Translations under genes and position numbers: made by a program
DNA from: Cladorhizidae sp. MBARI D1340-BT2
Taxonomy: Eukaryota > Porifera > Demospongiae > Poecilosclerida > Cladorhizidae
Reading direction: 5' to 3'
Assembly (NCBI GenBank): GCA_028752905.1
Contig: JAQNBH010000010.1
Span: forward strand, 21,623,308-21,687,307
Length of the DNA: 64,000 bases
In this document: positions 45,306 to 56,449 of the stretch, in pieces
How the letters are laid out: each line of letters opens with the position of its first letter
Numbering within the stretch: the stretch's first letter is position 1
The notes under the pieces: generated by a model
Seen by the model: the letters and a program-made list of their open reading frames with translations, nothing else
The model's database searches: none
Told to the model about the DNA's origin: nothing

Positions 45306-45309
45306 TCAA

Positions 45310-45690
45310 TGGATTTAAGCTATGGATGTGTGATTAATTTGGAAATAGTTGTCGTGTATGTGATCAGTTTCTTACGTATAATTTATGTTCATACTAAACC
45401 TATATATAGCTACATGCACGGCTGCAGATTCCAAATATTTTTAATGAAGAATAGCTGATTGGAGAAGAAAATAGATTTCAGTAAAGGAAACAGAGAAAAC
45501 TCAAAGCCTGCTTCTGAAAGGAAAGTGAAGAACAAAGAGAACTGAGATTTGTAAAAAAATAAGCAAGTGTTATAAAAAATTGTGGGAGAGGCACAGCAGC
45601 ATGGTGATGAAGCTTCATTAGGCTCTAGTGATCAACACACTCTAGCTTGGACACATTTGCTAAAATGGAAATGATTGTCATAATTATGCA
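45310..45690. repeat. Segment also found at 56980-57360
   Basis: Shared: GATTAATTTGGAAATAGTTG, TTTCTTACGT, GCAGATTCCAAAT, AACTGAGATTTG, GCACAGCAGC, CACACTCTAGCT and CATTTGCTAAAATGGAAA. It is the right end of the paralogous segment. Confidence 0.7.
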
Positions 45691-46114
45691 TGGAAATACC
45701 AAGTTTTCTGTCCAACTCTCCTGTGACGGTTCCCTTTGCCAAATAAAAAATATAGCATGGTTCAATACTCAGTGGGTTTATTCTGGAAACATAGGTATGA
45801 ATATGCTTTCTACTTAAATATGTCAAATTCTTATCTGAAATCTTTACAGAAATACCTATACACTTAGATTTTAGATTGTGTTAAAATCAATACATTTTCA
45901 ATTCATAGGGAATCCTCAAAATAACAAGCAGGCCTCTGTGCAGACTGTGCTGACCCAATAGTTTCTCTGTGAATGCCAGGTTTGACTTTATTATATTGGA
46001 AATTATAATGACTGCATCCTGCACCTGCCGAAGAGGAGAAATGTGTGTGGGTAACATGGAACAACCAATCTTTGACTCTTTAATAGTCCCAATGTAGAAT
46101 ACTTGAGAGGGGAG
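45691..46114. other. Flank of the minus-strand LTR
   Basis: No gene seen. The five bases next to the LTR are GGGAG (46110-46114). Confidence 0.35.
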
Positions 46115-46695
46115 TGTCAGGGAAATTACCTCTCTCTACACAACAGTGCTTTCTCAACTAAAGGACGTAGATAACAACAACAAGTAGCTCGAGCTGTTAG
46201 CTACTACTGGGTAATTTCTGCCGCGATACCTAAGCACTCCTGGGTCCTAAGCTTACTCCCAGCTACCCTACACATAAACGTAACTTAGCGAACTGCACTT
46301 CAGCCTCTTTATCCCAAGGCCCCTTCACAGTATCACTCTCTGATGCCTACCCAAATAGACATATACATAATAATATTATGATTAAATACTCAGATCAATC
46401 ATTACCGAGCAGTACTCTTGCACATACACATTTGTAAGGCACTCCAGAGTCCGAGCTCCCTCTCTCTAGCTTTCTTTTACTATTACTCTATCATATGACA
46501 TCAATAACCAATCACATCACTATTGATTGTTCTAGCCATATTCTAAGGTGAGTGCTTGATAATCATATTTCTTATCCATTCATAATTTCATTTGTTATTT
46601 GTCCTTATTCAGGTGCGGTTGTTCTACATTGACCGTAGGCAGGTAGAGAGGTGGTAGTGGACTGTCAGGGAGTGACACTCGCCTCTTTCCTGACA
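46115..46695 (-). repeat. LTR, left copy (581 bp), 3' LTR of a minus-strand gypsy element
   Basis: On the plus strand it runs from TGTCAGGGAAATTACC to TCTTTCCTGACA. It matches 55842-56380 along its whole length: CTCTCTACACAAC, TAGCTACTACTGG, CTTTATC.CAAGGCCCCTTCA, ACCAATCACATCACTAT and AAGGTGAGTGCTTGATAATC. On the minus strand it directly follows the RNase H end and a purine tract (AGCAAGGAGAGA, 46696-46707), so it is the 3' LTR of the element coded above it. Confidence 0.8.
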
Positions 46696-46699
46696 TCTC

Positions 46700-47885
46700 T
46701 CCTTGCTCTAGATGGGAGCCATGCTCTCTACTGAGCCCGTCAATGTTGGCATTCTTTGAACCTGCTTGGTATGTCATTACATACTTGTAATATAGTTGGA
46801 GGTGGAGAAGCCATCGTGCAATCTTTCCATGGGTATGCTTTAGTTTCGAGAGGTGAGTGAGTGGTTTATGATCTGTTTGAATTGAGAACTTATTTCCCTC
46901 CAGGTATAGCGAAAGTGTTTCCCACCCTCTATTATGGCCAATTCTTCACGCTTGATTGCAGAGTTGTTCATTTCTCTAGAAAGGAGTATATTTCTCGAGC
47001 CGTATGCAACTGGATGTTCATTGCCTTGATAGTCCAGTTTTGAGAGAATATACCCGATCCCAGTATACTGGAGGCATCCGTCTGCAATATGAACTCTTGT
47101 CCCCAGTTTGGTGAACATAGGAGGTCCTTCTGGGTCTCAAAGGCTTTCCGGCATTCAGCTGTCCATATCATGCAATTGGGCTTGTCTTTCCTTGTGGTGT
47201 TAGAGAGTGGTGTGGAAATCATTGCGAAGTAATATCTGCATACTCCCAAGAAGATCCTTATGTCTTTCTTCCTCCATGGGGTGAGCAATGATCCAACGGC
47301 TGATAACTTATCCTCCATTGACTTGACTCGGCCATGTACCACTCTATATACTAGATAAGTACATTCATTCTCTGTAATCCTCATTTACTCTCTTTGTCAT
47401 TTAAGCCTGCCTTGCATAGTCTTTGAAAGGTCTCGTAAGTGATCGAGGTGCTCTGTCCATGTCTGTCTGTGTATGATCACATTATCCAAATAGGGGGCAG
47501 CGTATGACTGGGTGTCTAGAAAGATACCATCCATGAGTCACTGAAAAGTGGAAGGTGCAGCAACCAGACCAAAGGGCATGATGGTGAATTCATACTTGCC
47601 CCATGAAGTGATGAAGGCAGTCTTAGGCTGACACCCCTTCTCCATGGGGACCTGCCAATACCCTTTAGTTAGGTCAATGGCCATTATCAACTTCGAGCTC
47701 CCTACGTTATCTATCATCTCTTCTATCCTAGGGATAGGGTATGGGTCGGATTGTGTGACGAGGTTTAATTTACTATAGTCGACGCAGAAATACTTGGATC
47801 TGACTTTGCACGAGCACTACTGTGGCGGCCCAGGGTGTGAGGGAACTATGATGCCCTGTTCCACATCGTACGGACCTCCTGTCGA
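46700..47885 (-). pseudogene. Ty3/gypsy reverse transcriptase-RNase H, decayed
   Basis: Reading down the minus strand: GKYEFTIMPFGLVAAPSTFQ then a stop, then APYLDNVIIH, where the catalytic YLDD has lost its second Asp. Thumb and connection follow in 47384-46968 (LTPWRKKDIRIFLGVCRYYF, TAECRKAFETQKDLL), then the RNase H start ILQTDASSILGSGIFSQ. RNase H ends with YQAGSKNANIDGLSR just before the polypurine tract and LTR. It follows integrase on the same strand, the reverse of the usual Ty3/gypsy order. Catalytically dead. Confidence 0.75.
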
Positions 47886-47891
47886 AGAAAC

Positions 47892-48407
47892 TCATGAGAG
47901 CTGTATGGTAGTATATGGAGTGAGTCGGATGGGAGAGGTTTCGCCTGTGTGAATGCTGTGCTCCACCACATCCGTTCGTCCCTGTATGTCGCTCAGGATG
48001 TCTCTGAACTCTATCTTGAGCTCTCCTAGCTCTGTTTCCAGTTGGGGTGTTAGTTGACTAACTGTTCTTTCTTCCGGTACTGGGTCCTGGAATTGGGTTG
48101 TTTCGAGGTCTACCAATGCAGAGGAGATGGGAGAGTTCCACGCCTTCATGCCTTTGATGTGGTAGACAATGAAGCATTTTGAACCCTGATCTGTATCAAT
48201 TCTGTATGTAACATCGGTAACCTTACTCACAACAGTCATGAGCACTCGCCATTCGTTCGTGAGCTTGTTGAACTTTTGGGGGCAAAACACTAAGACCTGA
48301 TCGCTTATCTCAAATTTCTTTGCTTTGGCCTTCTGATCATGATATTGTTTGTGGCCAGCCATTGCCTGTATTTCATTGTTCATGAACACTTCTGTTACTG
48401 AACTCAA
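47892..48407 (-). pseudogene. Integrase C-terminus fused to reverse transcriptase N-terminus
   Basis: An uninterrupted 171-codon frame. The first half (HKQYHDQKAKAKKFEISDQV, LVFCPQKFNKLTNEWRVLMT, VSKVTDVTYRI) is the integrase C-terminal beta-barrel. The second half (ELGELKIEFRDILSDIQGRT, VVEHSIHTGETSPIRLTPY) is the N-terminal lead-in of a Ty3/gypsy reverse transcriptase. This single frame shows directly that integrase precedes reverse transcriptase. Confidence 0.8.
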
Positions 48408-48539
48408 TTTCTCTCATAATGTATGTGGGTACTCGATTTCTACCTCCTCTTCTTCACTCTGTCCTTGACAGTGCTTGGCTAATTGCAATGGGAGTTTTCA
48501 TTGACTTCCCAAAAAGTAATTCGAATGGACAAAACCCGG

Positions 48540-49640
48540 TCATACTGTGGGTAGACCCTCAGGAGGACCACAAAATAAACAGGAGATAGTAACACAATCT
48601 TTTTCATTTGGCCGCTTTTGTGTTAGTTTTCGTATCAGATGCTTTAGTGTGGAATTGAAGTGCTCCACCATACCATCGGTCTGAGAATGGTATGGGGATG
48701 TTCTGATCTGTCTTTTACCCGTCATCTTACAAAAGTGTTGCATCACCCGGGACACAAAATTTGTCCCATTATCTAACAAGATCACATCAGGTGTGCCTAG
48801 GTGAGTGGTTAAGTCTAGCAGGCACTGGATAATTGTTTCTGAGGTGGTATTATGTATAACATATGCCTCTGGCCATTTGGTGGTATAATCCATAACTACG
48901 AGGATCTATCTGTTCCCCTTCCTAGTCTTCTTGAGGGGCTCGAATATATCGTTAGATACCCGACTAAAGAGTGTTTTAATAACCAGTAGAATGTGGAGGG
49001 GGGCTTGTTGTGGGGTTGGGGCTTAGCCTTTACACATTGGGTGAATGACACACACAGTTGACTTGAATCCTCATGTAGATCAGACCAGTCCATTAATCTG
49101 CAGATTCCGTCCTTACTTGACCAAAATGGTCCACAGTCGGGGAACTATGGGCCATCCAAAGAATTAGGTTCCGTTTTTTCACCGCACCATGATAAGTTTG
49201 TTGCTTTTCTCAACCCCGGGTTGACGCATTAGTAAGCTGTTCTCCCAGAGGCATTTCTCGTCGTCAGTGTCTGCTAGTTGTCCTTTTCCAATGTTGGGTC
49301 CAGGAGCTACCTTGCTCTCAGTTCCTCAGGGTGTATTCCCTCCGGCCACCATGGGGTGGTTCTTTTGGTCTTATCTCTGGATTTAGTCATCCCTTTTCAT
49401 ATAAGTCCTCAGTAAAAGCGAACGGGAAGGAATCATTGTTCTCCTCTTCTGGTTCTTTTTGTGATGCCCCTGATATCGTCAGCCTGTCCACCGGTATTGG
49501 CGGCTTCTCCAGAGGGGAAATGATGCTGGCAACGTATCTGACATTACTTCCTCCTCTGGTAGCCTGCCGGTGGGTATATTGGCGGCTGGTCCAGCGATCT
49601 TTTTTGCTCAGTGGAGTCAATCTTGTTACTTCTTGTATTG
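48540..49640 (-). pseudogene. Ty3/gypsy integrase N-terminal and catalytic domains
   Basis: 48893-48540 encodes MDYTTKWPEAYVIHNTTSET, LGTPDVILLDNGTNFVSRVM and YHSQTDGMVEHFNSTLKHLI, the integrase core with its D and E motifs. Upstream frames carry LHEDSSQLCVSFTQCVKAKP from the zinc domain, with stops and frame changes. A further upstream frame (49620-49387) is charged and may be linker. No protease was recognised between here and 50.3 kb. Confidence 0.75.
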
Positions 49641-50400
49641 CTTATTATGAATTATAACATCCGATACAGAATGAGGACTTGTTGAATACTCACTACAAAA
49701 CAGAACACAAATCTCCCTGGAAATACTCTCTATGCATTGATTGTATATCAACTCCCACTAACATGCGCAAAAATAATAATTTTGCTAATGGACTACAGAA
49801 GCACTAGATGGGTGATCCTTTTCTTCTTCTCCAGGTTTGGGCTGGTCAGCTTCACCAGGTTGTTGGTTTGTTTATCACTGACCTCTTTATGTTTCTGTGA
49901 TTACCTTCTTGTCTGAAACATTGTGGCCACAGGTGACACTTTCCCTCAGAGATCAATTCTCCTTAGTTTGGGTCTTCAGCCACCTACTTTGCTAGCTGTG
50001 GAACATCCCTCTACACCAGTATATCCACCGTGAGGTGTGAAAAGATGCCCACTGTCAACAGCTGCTTGGTGCTGCCAACTTCCAAGGTCACTCATGCAGC
50101 TGGGCACCACACCTCCCAGGCATTTACTGTCATGTACGGGATCTCCCAGCCGAGCCTCAGTTGCCTGGGTGTACCAACAACTATATGCAGCCGGTGTAAC
50201 GCCAGATTGTTGCTTTTCTTCAATAGAGTCATCCAGCACTGATCCAGGGGTTGGCGGGCAAGATAACTTGGGATTCATCTCTGAATTGGGCTGTCCGAGG
50301 GCCAGGATCAGGACCTACCTACAGAAGAGCAACTTACATTCTAACAGTCTACATTAAATAATAAGAGTGACATTGATGAATGTAATGAGAATGAGGAAGG
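49641..50400. other. Unassigned junction region between opposing elements
   Basis: Overlapping open frames on both strands at 49976-50357 have relatively high GC, but I recognise no domain. It lies between the minus-strand integrase and the plus-strand element, so it may hold decayed protease or leader sequence of either. Confidence 0.3.
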
Positions 50401-50404
50401 TGTG

Positions 50405-50489
50405 TACAAAGATCAAGGACCACTATCCAAAGATCAAGGACTACTATCCAAAGATCAAGAACCACTATCCAAAGATCAAGGACCACTAT
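50405..50489 (+). repeat. 21-bp tandem repeat, four units
   Basis: AAAGATCAAGGACCACTATC plus one base occurs four times. The period of 21 keeps the frame open, giving KDQGPLS repeated in a 69-codon frame (50402-50611). I do not recognise the frame. Confidence 0.85.
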
Positions 50490-50656
50490 CTACAGAATAT
50501 GGTCTAGACAGTGAGAGTACTACAAGACCAGCAGGAAAAGAATTTGTCATCAGGAACTCTGAGGTTTTCCTGAGCAGCTTTTCAACTATTCCAAATAAGG
50601 TCATGAAGTGAAACACGGACACACATCATGACAGCTGTGACGAAACAGCCTGCAAA

Positions 50657-50664
50657 TATAAAAG
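50657..50664 (+). promoter_or_regulatory. TATA box, possible 5' LTR promoter of plus-strand element
   Basis: TATAAAAG follows TGACAGCTGTGACG and precedes, at 50994, ACA then GTGGTGGGATTCTC. The latter resembles the LTR end and primer-binding region of the 55842 LTR. If so, the 5' LTR of the plus-strand element ends near 50996. Its start is not determined. Confidence 0.35.
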
Positions 50665-51359
50665 AGAACAGAACTGTTCTTAATGTTAGAATAGGTTGTA
50701 TAGCAAGTTAACTTGAGTTACTGATATTGTTGTGATTTTGTAAAATGCAGCTTACCTCATTTGTGCCAACTATATATTCACTGATCTATTTCTCACTGAA
50801 CTAACTAAAGCTAGTCCCTTGTAGTCAAGGAACTGGAGGGAGGGTCAAACCAGTCTCACTAGAGTAGAGTGACTGAGTTCTGACCAAGAAGGATTGCTAG
50901 TAGGCAGACTAGTATCACAAGCTTGGACGAGAGAGCCATCTCTACACAGTTTGCATAGCTAAGAAGCTAAGTTGGTGTGGGAGTAAGCATCTTACAGTGG
51001 TGGGATTCTCAGAGAAGGAGTCACCATGACAAATATCAAACAGGAGTGTTTTGTTGTGCTAATGATCACTTTCTGGCATTGTTCTCTGAAGGAGTCTATC
51101 TAGGGTGGAACTAGAAGCTGAAAAGATAGCTACTAGGGGTCCAGACCTAGTGCACAGATTTGTAAGTTTTTGTTGTTGTTTGATTAATTTTTGTAATTAG
51201 CTAGAGGAGCAAGGTTCAGGCGGCAAGCCTAGGGAACCTTAAAAAACCATCCTATCAACATAGGTTGCAATTAATTAGTTGTGGTGTGCATAATACAATT
51301 GATTAAAACCTTGTTTTATAATTTTTTTCCTTCTCAGTCTTATTGTGTCAATAGCTCAG

Positions 51360-52445
51360 ATGGCGTTCCGATCTCAACCTGGAGAACACTGACGACTACA
51401 AAGTGGGATTATCTTCCAAACTCTGGGGGACACGTAGCAAGAGCCTTCAGAACACGAACATGCCTCTGATGCTCCCATGTCTCGAACTGCAGTGATGACG
51501 GGATTCATCCAAGCCGAGGAGAGACAAACCCAATGAGCAAAAGAAGAAAAACAACAGGCCCTGGAGCAGCATGCTCTGGACAGGCAACTGGCTGAGGAAC
51601 ATGAGTGCTGGACCGACAACAGGTGGCTGAGCAACAGGAGAGATGGTTCAAAGCCCTGACAGCGTCATCACAATACACCCACTGGGACCACCAGTGGCAC
51701 CTCCCAGATTGACTCTCAATAATTCGTAGAGGAAGTGGATGATATGATCGCCTATCTGGAAACGTTCGAAACAACTGCCACAGCGGGATCCTGGCCAGAA
51801 CACCAATGGAGTATTTACCTGAGAAGCTCCCTATCTGGGGACTCGTAGCAGTTTTGTCACTACCAGCAGCAGACCTAGCTGACTAGGTTACAGTACGGAG
51901 AACTCTACTACAGTCCTACCACATATCGGAGTAGTCATACCACAGGAAAGCGTTTGAACAGCCGTTCAACACGACTAATCCAGAATTATGGTTTAGAGCG
52001 TATAAACAAGCTTTCACTCAGTCGGTGGACTCTACTGGCAAACAGTGTTCGATGCTGTCCTGTACGAACTCGCTCTCAAATGATTACCGGGTTGGCTGGA
52101 AAACCAGATGAGGAACCTACAACCTTAAACGTTTGAGGAATTGTTCGAGACCATAACCAGATATCTCGGGTACCAGAAGAAGAGAGAAGACAGACCATCA
52201 GGGAATAAGAGAGATCGAGGAAACCCTACGAACTCTTCCTCCCATCCTTACAGACTGGATTCCTGAGTGACTCCTCTCACTTTGACTCCCAGATGGACTC
52301 CCCAAAACCAACAGAGATGACAGAACCATGAGAGAGCTACACCATCATGACAGCCACCCTAGACTAACCAAGGAATGGAATGCTACAAGTGTGGGAAACT
52401 CGGACATTATATCAGAGGGACTGCCATGTGAAGATAGAACAAGCA
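51360..52445 (+). pseudogene. Ty3/gypsy gag (capsid and zinc knuckle), decayed
   Basis: Across frames there are EEVDDMIAYLETFETTA, a YHIS...RKAFEQPFNTTNPELW segment with FRAYKQAFTQ, and at about 52375 CYKCGKLGHYIRG, a CCHC zinc knuckle whose frame breaks before the last Cys. The FEQPFNT.NP.L segment has a counterpart in the minus-strand gag at 55.1 kb (FETPFNTNNPDLR), so the two elements are related but distinct. Many stops. Confidence 0.6.
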
Positions 52446-52471
52446 AGGTGTAGCATACAGATGATGCCCCA

Positions 52472-52903
52472 ATGTCAACAAAAAATACTGAGTGGACCAA
52501 AACGGTGAAAATAAACATAATCAAGATGGAAGCTCTACCAGACACAGGGTGCACGAAAACACTCGTCCACCCCAGGTTCCAAAAGAATGATTACCTGGGA
52601 TGGAACATTCCTTACAACAAAGCCTCATCAAAGGAGATGTGCTTCCCGGCAGCAAATGTGACCCTTGAGGTGGAAGAGAAGAGCATGGTGATGATTGTCG
52701 GAGTTTCAAAACACCTCAATATGGATATGTGCATGGGAGGAGATGTTCACCACTTTAGGAGGTATCTGCAGAGGGCTTTCACCACCAAAGAACCAACGCA
52801 TGAAGAGCTAAACACCTCATCTACTTCCATCGAGTCAGGCATGGTAGTGACCCGTGCTCAAAAGTTGGAGCTGGACAACCTCGAGGAGGAGGAGCGGCCG
52901 TAA
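52472..52903 (+). pseudogene. Retrotransposon aspartic protease
   Basis: An open frame of 143 codons contains MEALPDTGCTKTLVHPRF, the D-T-G active site in a retropepsin setting. It continues to VEEKSMVMIVGVSKHLNMDM, the second half where an LLG-D motif is expected but degenerate. An acidic tail follows. It lies between the gag zinc knuckle and integrase of the same plus-strand element. The intact DTG is unusual among these relics, but the flanking frames are broken. Confidence 0.65.
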
Positions 52904-53209
52904 CAGGGGCAAGACGGGGCCATCATGTCTACTCTCTACTCATTCAGTGATGGAAGAGAGACATAGGGAGAGATGCCGGAGATGGAGAGAGAGACGACCT
53001 CTTTGGAGCTGCTAATGGCAGGGAGTGAAATGACCCCTCCCGAGACAACCACAACGAGAGACGAGATCCATGGTGACACAGCAGAACCACTAAATGGCAC
53101 CTACTCAAGAGAAGAACTGAGCTCCACTCAGAGGTATGATGGTTTAAAGTGGGTATGAGAGAAAGTCAAAAAGAGCAGTGACCTTTATTATATTGGAAAG
53201 GGGGGGTCT

Positions 53210-53900
53210 TAATGCATAAACCTTACCAAGCGTTAGGCAAAGACCTAGTGGTGATTCCAAGGGTAGCATGGGATAAAATACTTAGCATGGCCCACAACAC
53301 CCCCATAGCAGGTTACTATGCACATGAGTGAACTCTCCAGGCCATAGCTCACATGGATTGGTCAGGAATCACACTAAGAGATGTGTACATCTTGTCCCAT
53401 CTGCCAGAACGTTAGCCCTGCAGTCATAGCTAAGGCCACCTTACATCCCTTGCCAGATATTTTAAAAAAACTTTGCGAGAATAGCCATGGACGTATTTGT
53501 CCCCCTTACCAGAACCAAGGATGGCAATAAGTACATTTTAGTCCTGGATTACCTCACAAAATGGCAGGAAGCCTATGCCCTTAGAAACATGACCACAGAA
53601 ACTGGGGTTAAATGCTTAGTGGATGTTACTGCACGAATTTGTGTTCCCAAAGAGTTTTTAACTGACAATGGGTCAAACTTCATGTCTTAAATCATGAGAG
53701 AATATTGCGGTCTAACCGACATCAAACAGATCAGGACCTCCCGATACCACCCCCAAACTGATGGTATGGTGCAGCGATTGAATGCCACCCTGAAGAGGTT
53801 GCTATGAAAACTCACATAGAACCCGAAAGTAGAATGGAACCACTGCCCTATATATTGTGGTCCTACCGTCAGAGTCTATAAGACCACTGGTTTCACACCA
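53210..53900 (+). pseudogene. Ty3/gypsy integrase, plus strand
   Basis: Around 53260-53400 is a degraded zinc domain (ILSMAHNTPIAGYYAHE). 53487-53690 encodes MDVFVPLTRTKDGNKYILVL, DYLTKWQEAYALRN and VPKEFLTDNGSNFMS, the catalytic core with both Asp motifs. After a stop come QIRTSRYHPQTDGMVQRLNA, where the third catalytic Glu position reads Q, and TLKRLL. An internal deletion then joins to 53901. Confidence 0.75.
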
Positions 53901-54715
53901 ATGAAACAGAACAAACTAAACAACCAATGGCAGGGATCTTTTCCCATATCCCAGAAATTTACAGATGTCACCTTCAAAGTTGACCTGGGTGGTAGTGTAA
54001 AAAGGTGTTGCACCTTTCACGTAAATTGCATGAAGAAGTGGACCTCCCCAGCAGACGCTGTCTTCATAGCTGACGAAGTTGACGAAACAGACCCCGAGGA
54101 CTTAGAAGAACAACCCTCACAGGCCCTATCAGAATCCCACCAAAAAGAACTAGCAAGGTTTAAGGAGAAGAACCAGGAGGTCCTACAGGATAAGCCTGGT
54201 GGAACTGCCTTAGTACAGCATGCAATCCGAACAAAAAATGTGGCCGCTATCAGGTTACACCCATACCGGTTGGCCCACCATTCCCAAGAGATATTAAGGA
54301 AAGAGATCAAAACCCTTCTAGACCAAAACTTCGTAAGGGCCTCACATAGAATGTGGGTGGCACCCATAGTGCTATTGAAGAAAAAAGACGGAACCGATGA
54401 ATGTGTGTCGATTATTGGAAATTAAATAATGTCACCCATACCCGTTGCCCAATATCGAAGAGCTCATGGCAGATATTGGCCCCTCCAAGTATATTACCAC
54501 ATTAGACTTGTCGAAGGGGTACTATCAAGTCCCAGTCACCCCCAAAGATAGAGAGAAGATGGTGTTCGTCACACCGTATGGCAAATACGAGTTTGTAACT
54601 ATGTCTTTCGGTTTGATTTCAGCACCATCGACGTTCCAGAGGCTGATGGACGAAGTCCTAAATGGGTTACATACATTTGCCGTGGCTTATTTAGACGACA
54701 TTCTCATTCACAGGA
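53901..54715 (+). pseudogene. Integrase C-terminus and truncated reverse transcriptase
   Basis: 53901-54425 reads through the integrase C-terminal barrel (NKLNNQWQGSFPISQKFTDV, VNCMKKWTSP) into reverse transcriptase (ALVQHAIRTKNVAAIRLHPY, HRMWVAPIVLLKKKDGT). After one frame change, 54445-54715 has KYITTLDLSKGYYQVPVTPK, YGKYEFVTMSFGLISAPSTF and AVAYLDDILIH with the catalytic YLDD intact. The sequence breaks off at about 54715, directly against the end of a minus-strand gag. The order protease-integrase-reverse transcriptase is explicit in this element. Confidence 0.8.
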
Positions 54716-55690
54716 GTAGCTGGTGTGGTCGTGGTCTGTAGCCGTCGGTAAGGGCTCCCCAGGGCGAATAACTATCTCCAATACTTCGAGGTTCGAACCG
54801 CTAAGTAAGTGGTCGCGAAGGTGTCTCTGGACAGAATTGTCTCTCCTTGGGTAAAGGTCATCCAGACTGTTTCAGTTCTTCAGTCTCCCATTGGGGTTGA
54901 TTTGCCAGATGGCGGATGATGGCTGCAGACAGGTCTTTGTAGGTGGAGTGGTTCAATGTCCTCATTCAGGTCTCAAACCTGCGGAGGAGACAAGAAAGCA
55001 TGGTTTCCATCAGTAGTGTGGCTTCAGGCTCCAGGGGGGAAGTGGCCAACCACTGATAGTTCTGCCTGTTCTTGGCCAGCCTCAAATCCGGGTTGTTAGT
55101 GTTGAAAGGGGTTTCAAAGACTCGCCATCGATAGGTCTCACATGTGAATTGGTATTCTCAAGAGTAGTTCAGCCTTAATCAGGTCATAATTAATCTGCTG
55201 GCTTGCTGGCATGGCAGACATAGTGGTTAGACCTGCACCAGACAAAGAGTCATATTAGATAGTGGCTCATTGCCCCTCGGGCCAGCCACCAACTGCAACC
55301 ATTGATTCAAATGCTTCGATGAATGCCCCCATTTCATCAGTCCCATCAGAAAAATTGGGGATATATAGCTTTGGCATCGATGGGGGTAAAGGTATAGCAG
55401 GTAGGTGTCTATGCACCTCAGCTAACAGTTGCATGAACCTCTCCTACTGCCGAGCCTCTCTCTCCTCCTGCTTGGCCTGGGCCACTTCCCGTTTCTGCTC
55501 CTCCCGATCAGTCCAAAGTCGGTCCATTTGGATTCATTGTTGTAGAAATCAATCCATTGGGTCTATAGGCATGGTGGCCTAAGGGATATTCCCATAGTTC
55601 CTTCGGGAATCCCTCACAGACCTCCTCTCTCTCTCCTCAGACATGAAGGGGTTCAGAGAGGGTGATTTTCTCCACACACACACCCTAAAA
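54716..55690 (-). pseudogene. Ty3/gypsy gag, minus strand
   Basis: Read down the minus strand from MSEERERGGL near 55650, with a coiled, Arg/Glu-rich N-terminus. Then come PIFLMGLMKWGH/SDGTDEMGAFIEAF-type sequence (frames shift), ASQQINYDLIKAELLLRIPI and WRVFETPFNTNNPDLRLAKN. This is a capsid-like gag related to the plus-strand gag at 51.4-52.4 kb. It ends at the junction near 54715 without zinc knuckle or protease. It follows the LTR at 55842-56380 and a primer-binding-like site. Confidence 0.6.
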
Positions 55691-55819
55691 ACCAAACCAC
55701 CAAAAATATCTTCCTATTTCGTTCCTAACTACTCAAGGGTTGCCATGCCCTGGTTGTCTCCTGCTAGCTAAACAAACTCCTCTTCACTAGCTAAGGCTGG
55801 CCCAGGATCCTCTACAACG

Positions 55820-55841
55820 AGAATCCCACTGCTGCCACCAC
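55820..55841 (-). promoter_or_regulatory. Primer-binding-like site after the 5' LTR
   Basis: On the minus strand the LTR end CCCCAACA is followed by GTGGTGGCAGCAGTGGGATT, the position of a tRNA primer-binding site. I do not assign the tRNA. Confidence 0.45.
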
Positions 55842-56380
55842 TGTTGGGGAAATAACCCCTCTCTACACAACCTTCCTTCCTCAACTAAAGGATGTAAGTA
55901 GCTCGAGCAGTTAGCTACTACTGGTGATTTCTCCCAACGTACCTAAGCACATCCAGGTCCTCTAGGCTCACTCCCAGTGACCTTACTTAGACCTAACTTA
56001 GCTAACTCTACTTCTGCCTCTTTATCTCAAGGCCCCTTCACAATATCGCCCTTCTGCTCCCTACCCAAATGGACAGGTAGATATGATTAAATACTCATAT
56101 CTATCAATACCGGGAGGTACTATTGCACATACACATTTTGTATCACACTCCTAAGTCCTGAGCCCACTCTCTCTAGCTCTTATACTATTACTATCATATG
56201 ATATCACTAACCAATCACATCACTATAGAATGTTGTTCTATCCATATCCTAAGGTGAGTGCTTGATAATCATATTTCTTATCTATTCATTTATTTTGTCC
56301 TTATTCAAGTGCGTTTGTTCCATTGACCATAGGCGAGTAGTCAGGTGTTACTGGACAGTCAGGTAGCCTCTTTTGTGACA
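55842..56380 (-). repeat. LTR, right copy (539 bp), 5' LTR of a minus-strand gypsy element
   Basis: On the plus strand it runs from TGTTGGGGAAATAACC to CTTTTGTGACA and matches 46115-46695 throughout. The five bases outside are GAGAG (56381-56385), one mismatch from GGGAG outside the left LTR. The two LTRs could bound one element of about 10 kb that includes the plus-strand insert, or be two separate copies. Confidence 0.8.
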
Positions 56381-56449
56381 GAGAGAGTGACTTCCTATCA
56401 CACATTAGCTCTATCTAGCAAGATAATCTAGCTAGCAACACGTAGATTT

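Noticed and set aside
54785..54805. GGTTCGAACC resembling a tRNA box B
   Set aside because: It lies within a minus-strand gag relic and has no box A or cloverleaf pairing around it.
55262..55582. 106-codon plus-strand open frame
   Set aside because: It is antisense to the minus-strand gag and has no recognisable domain.
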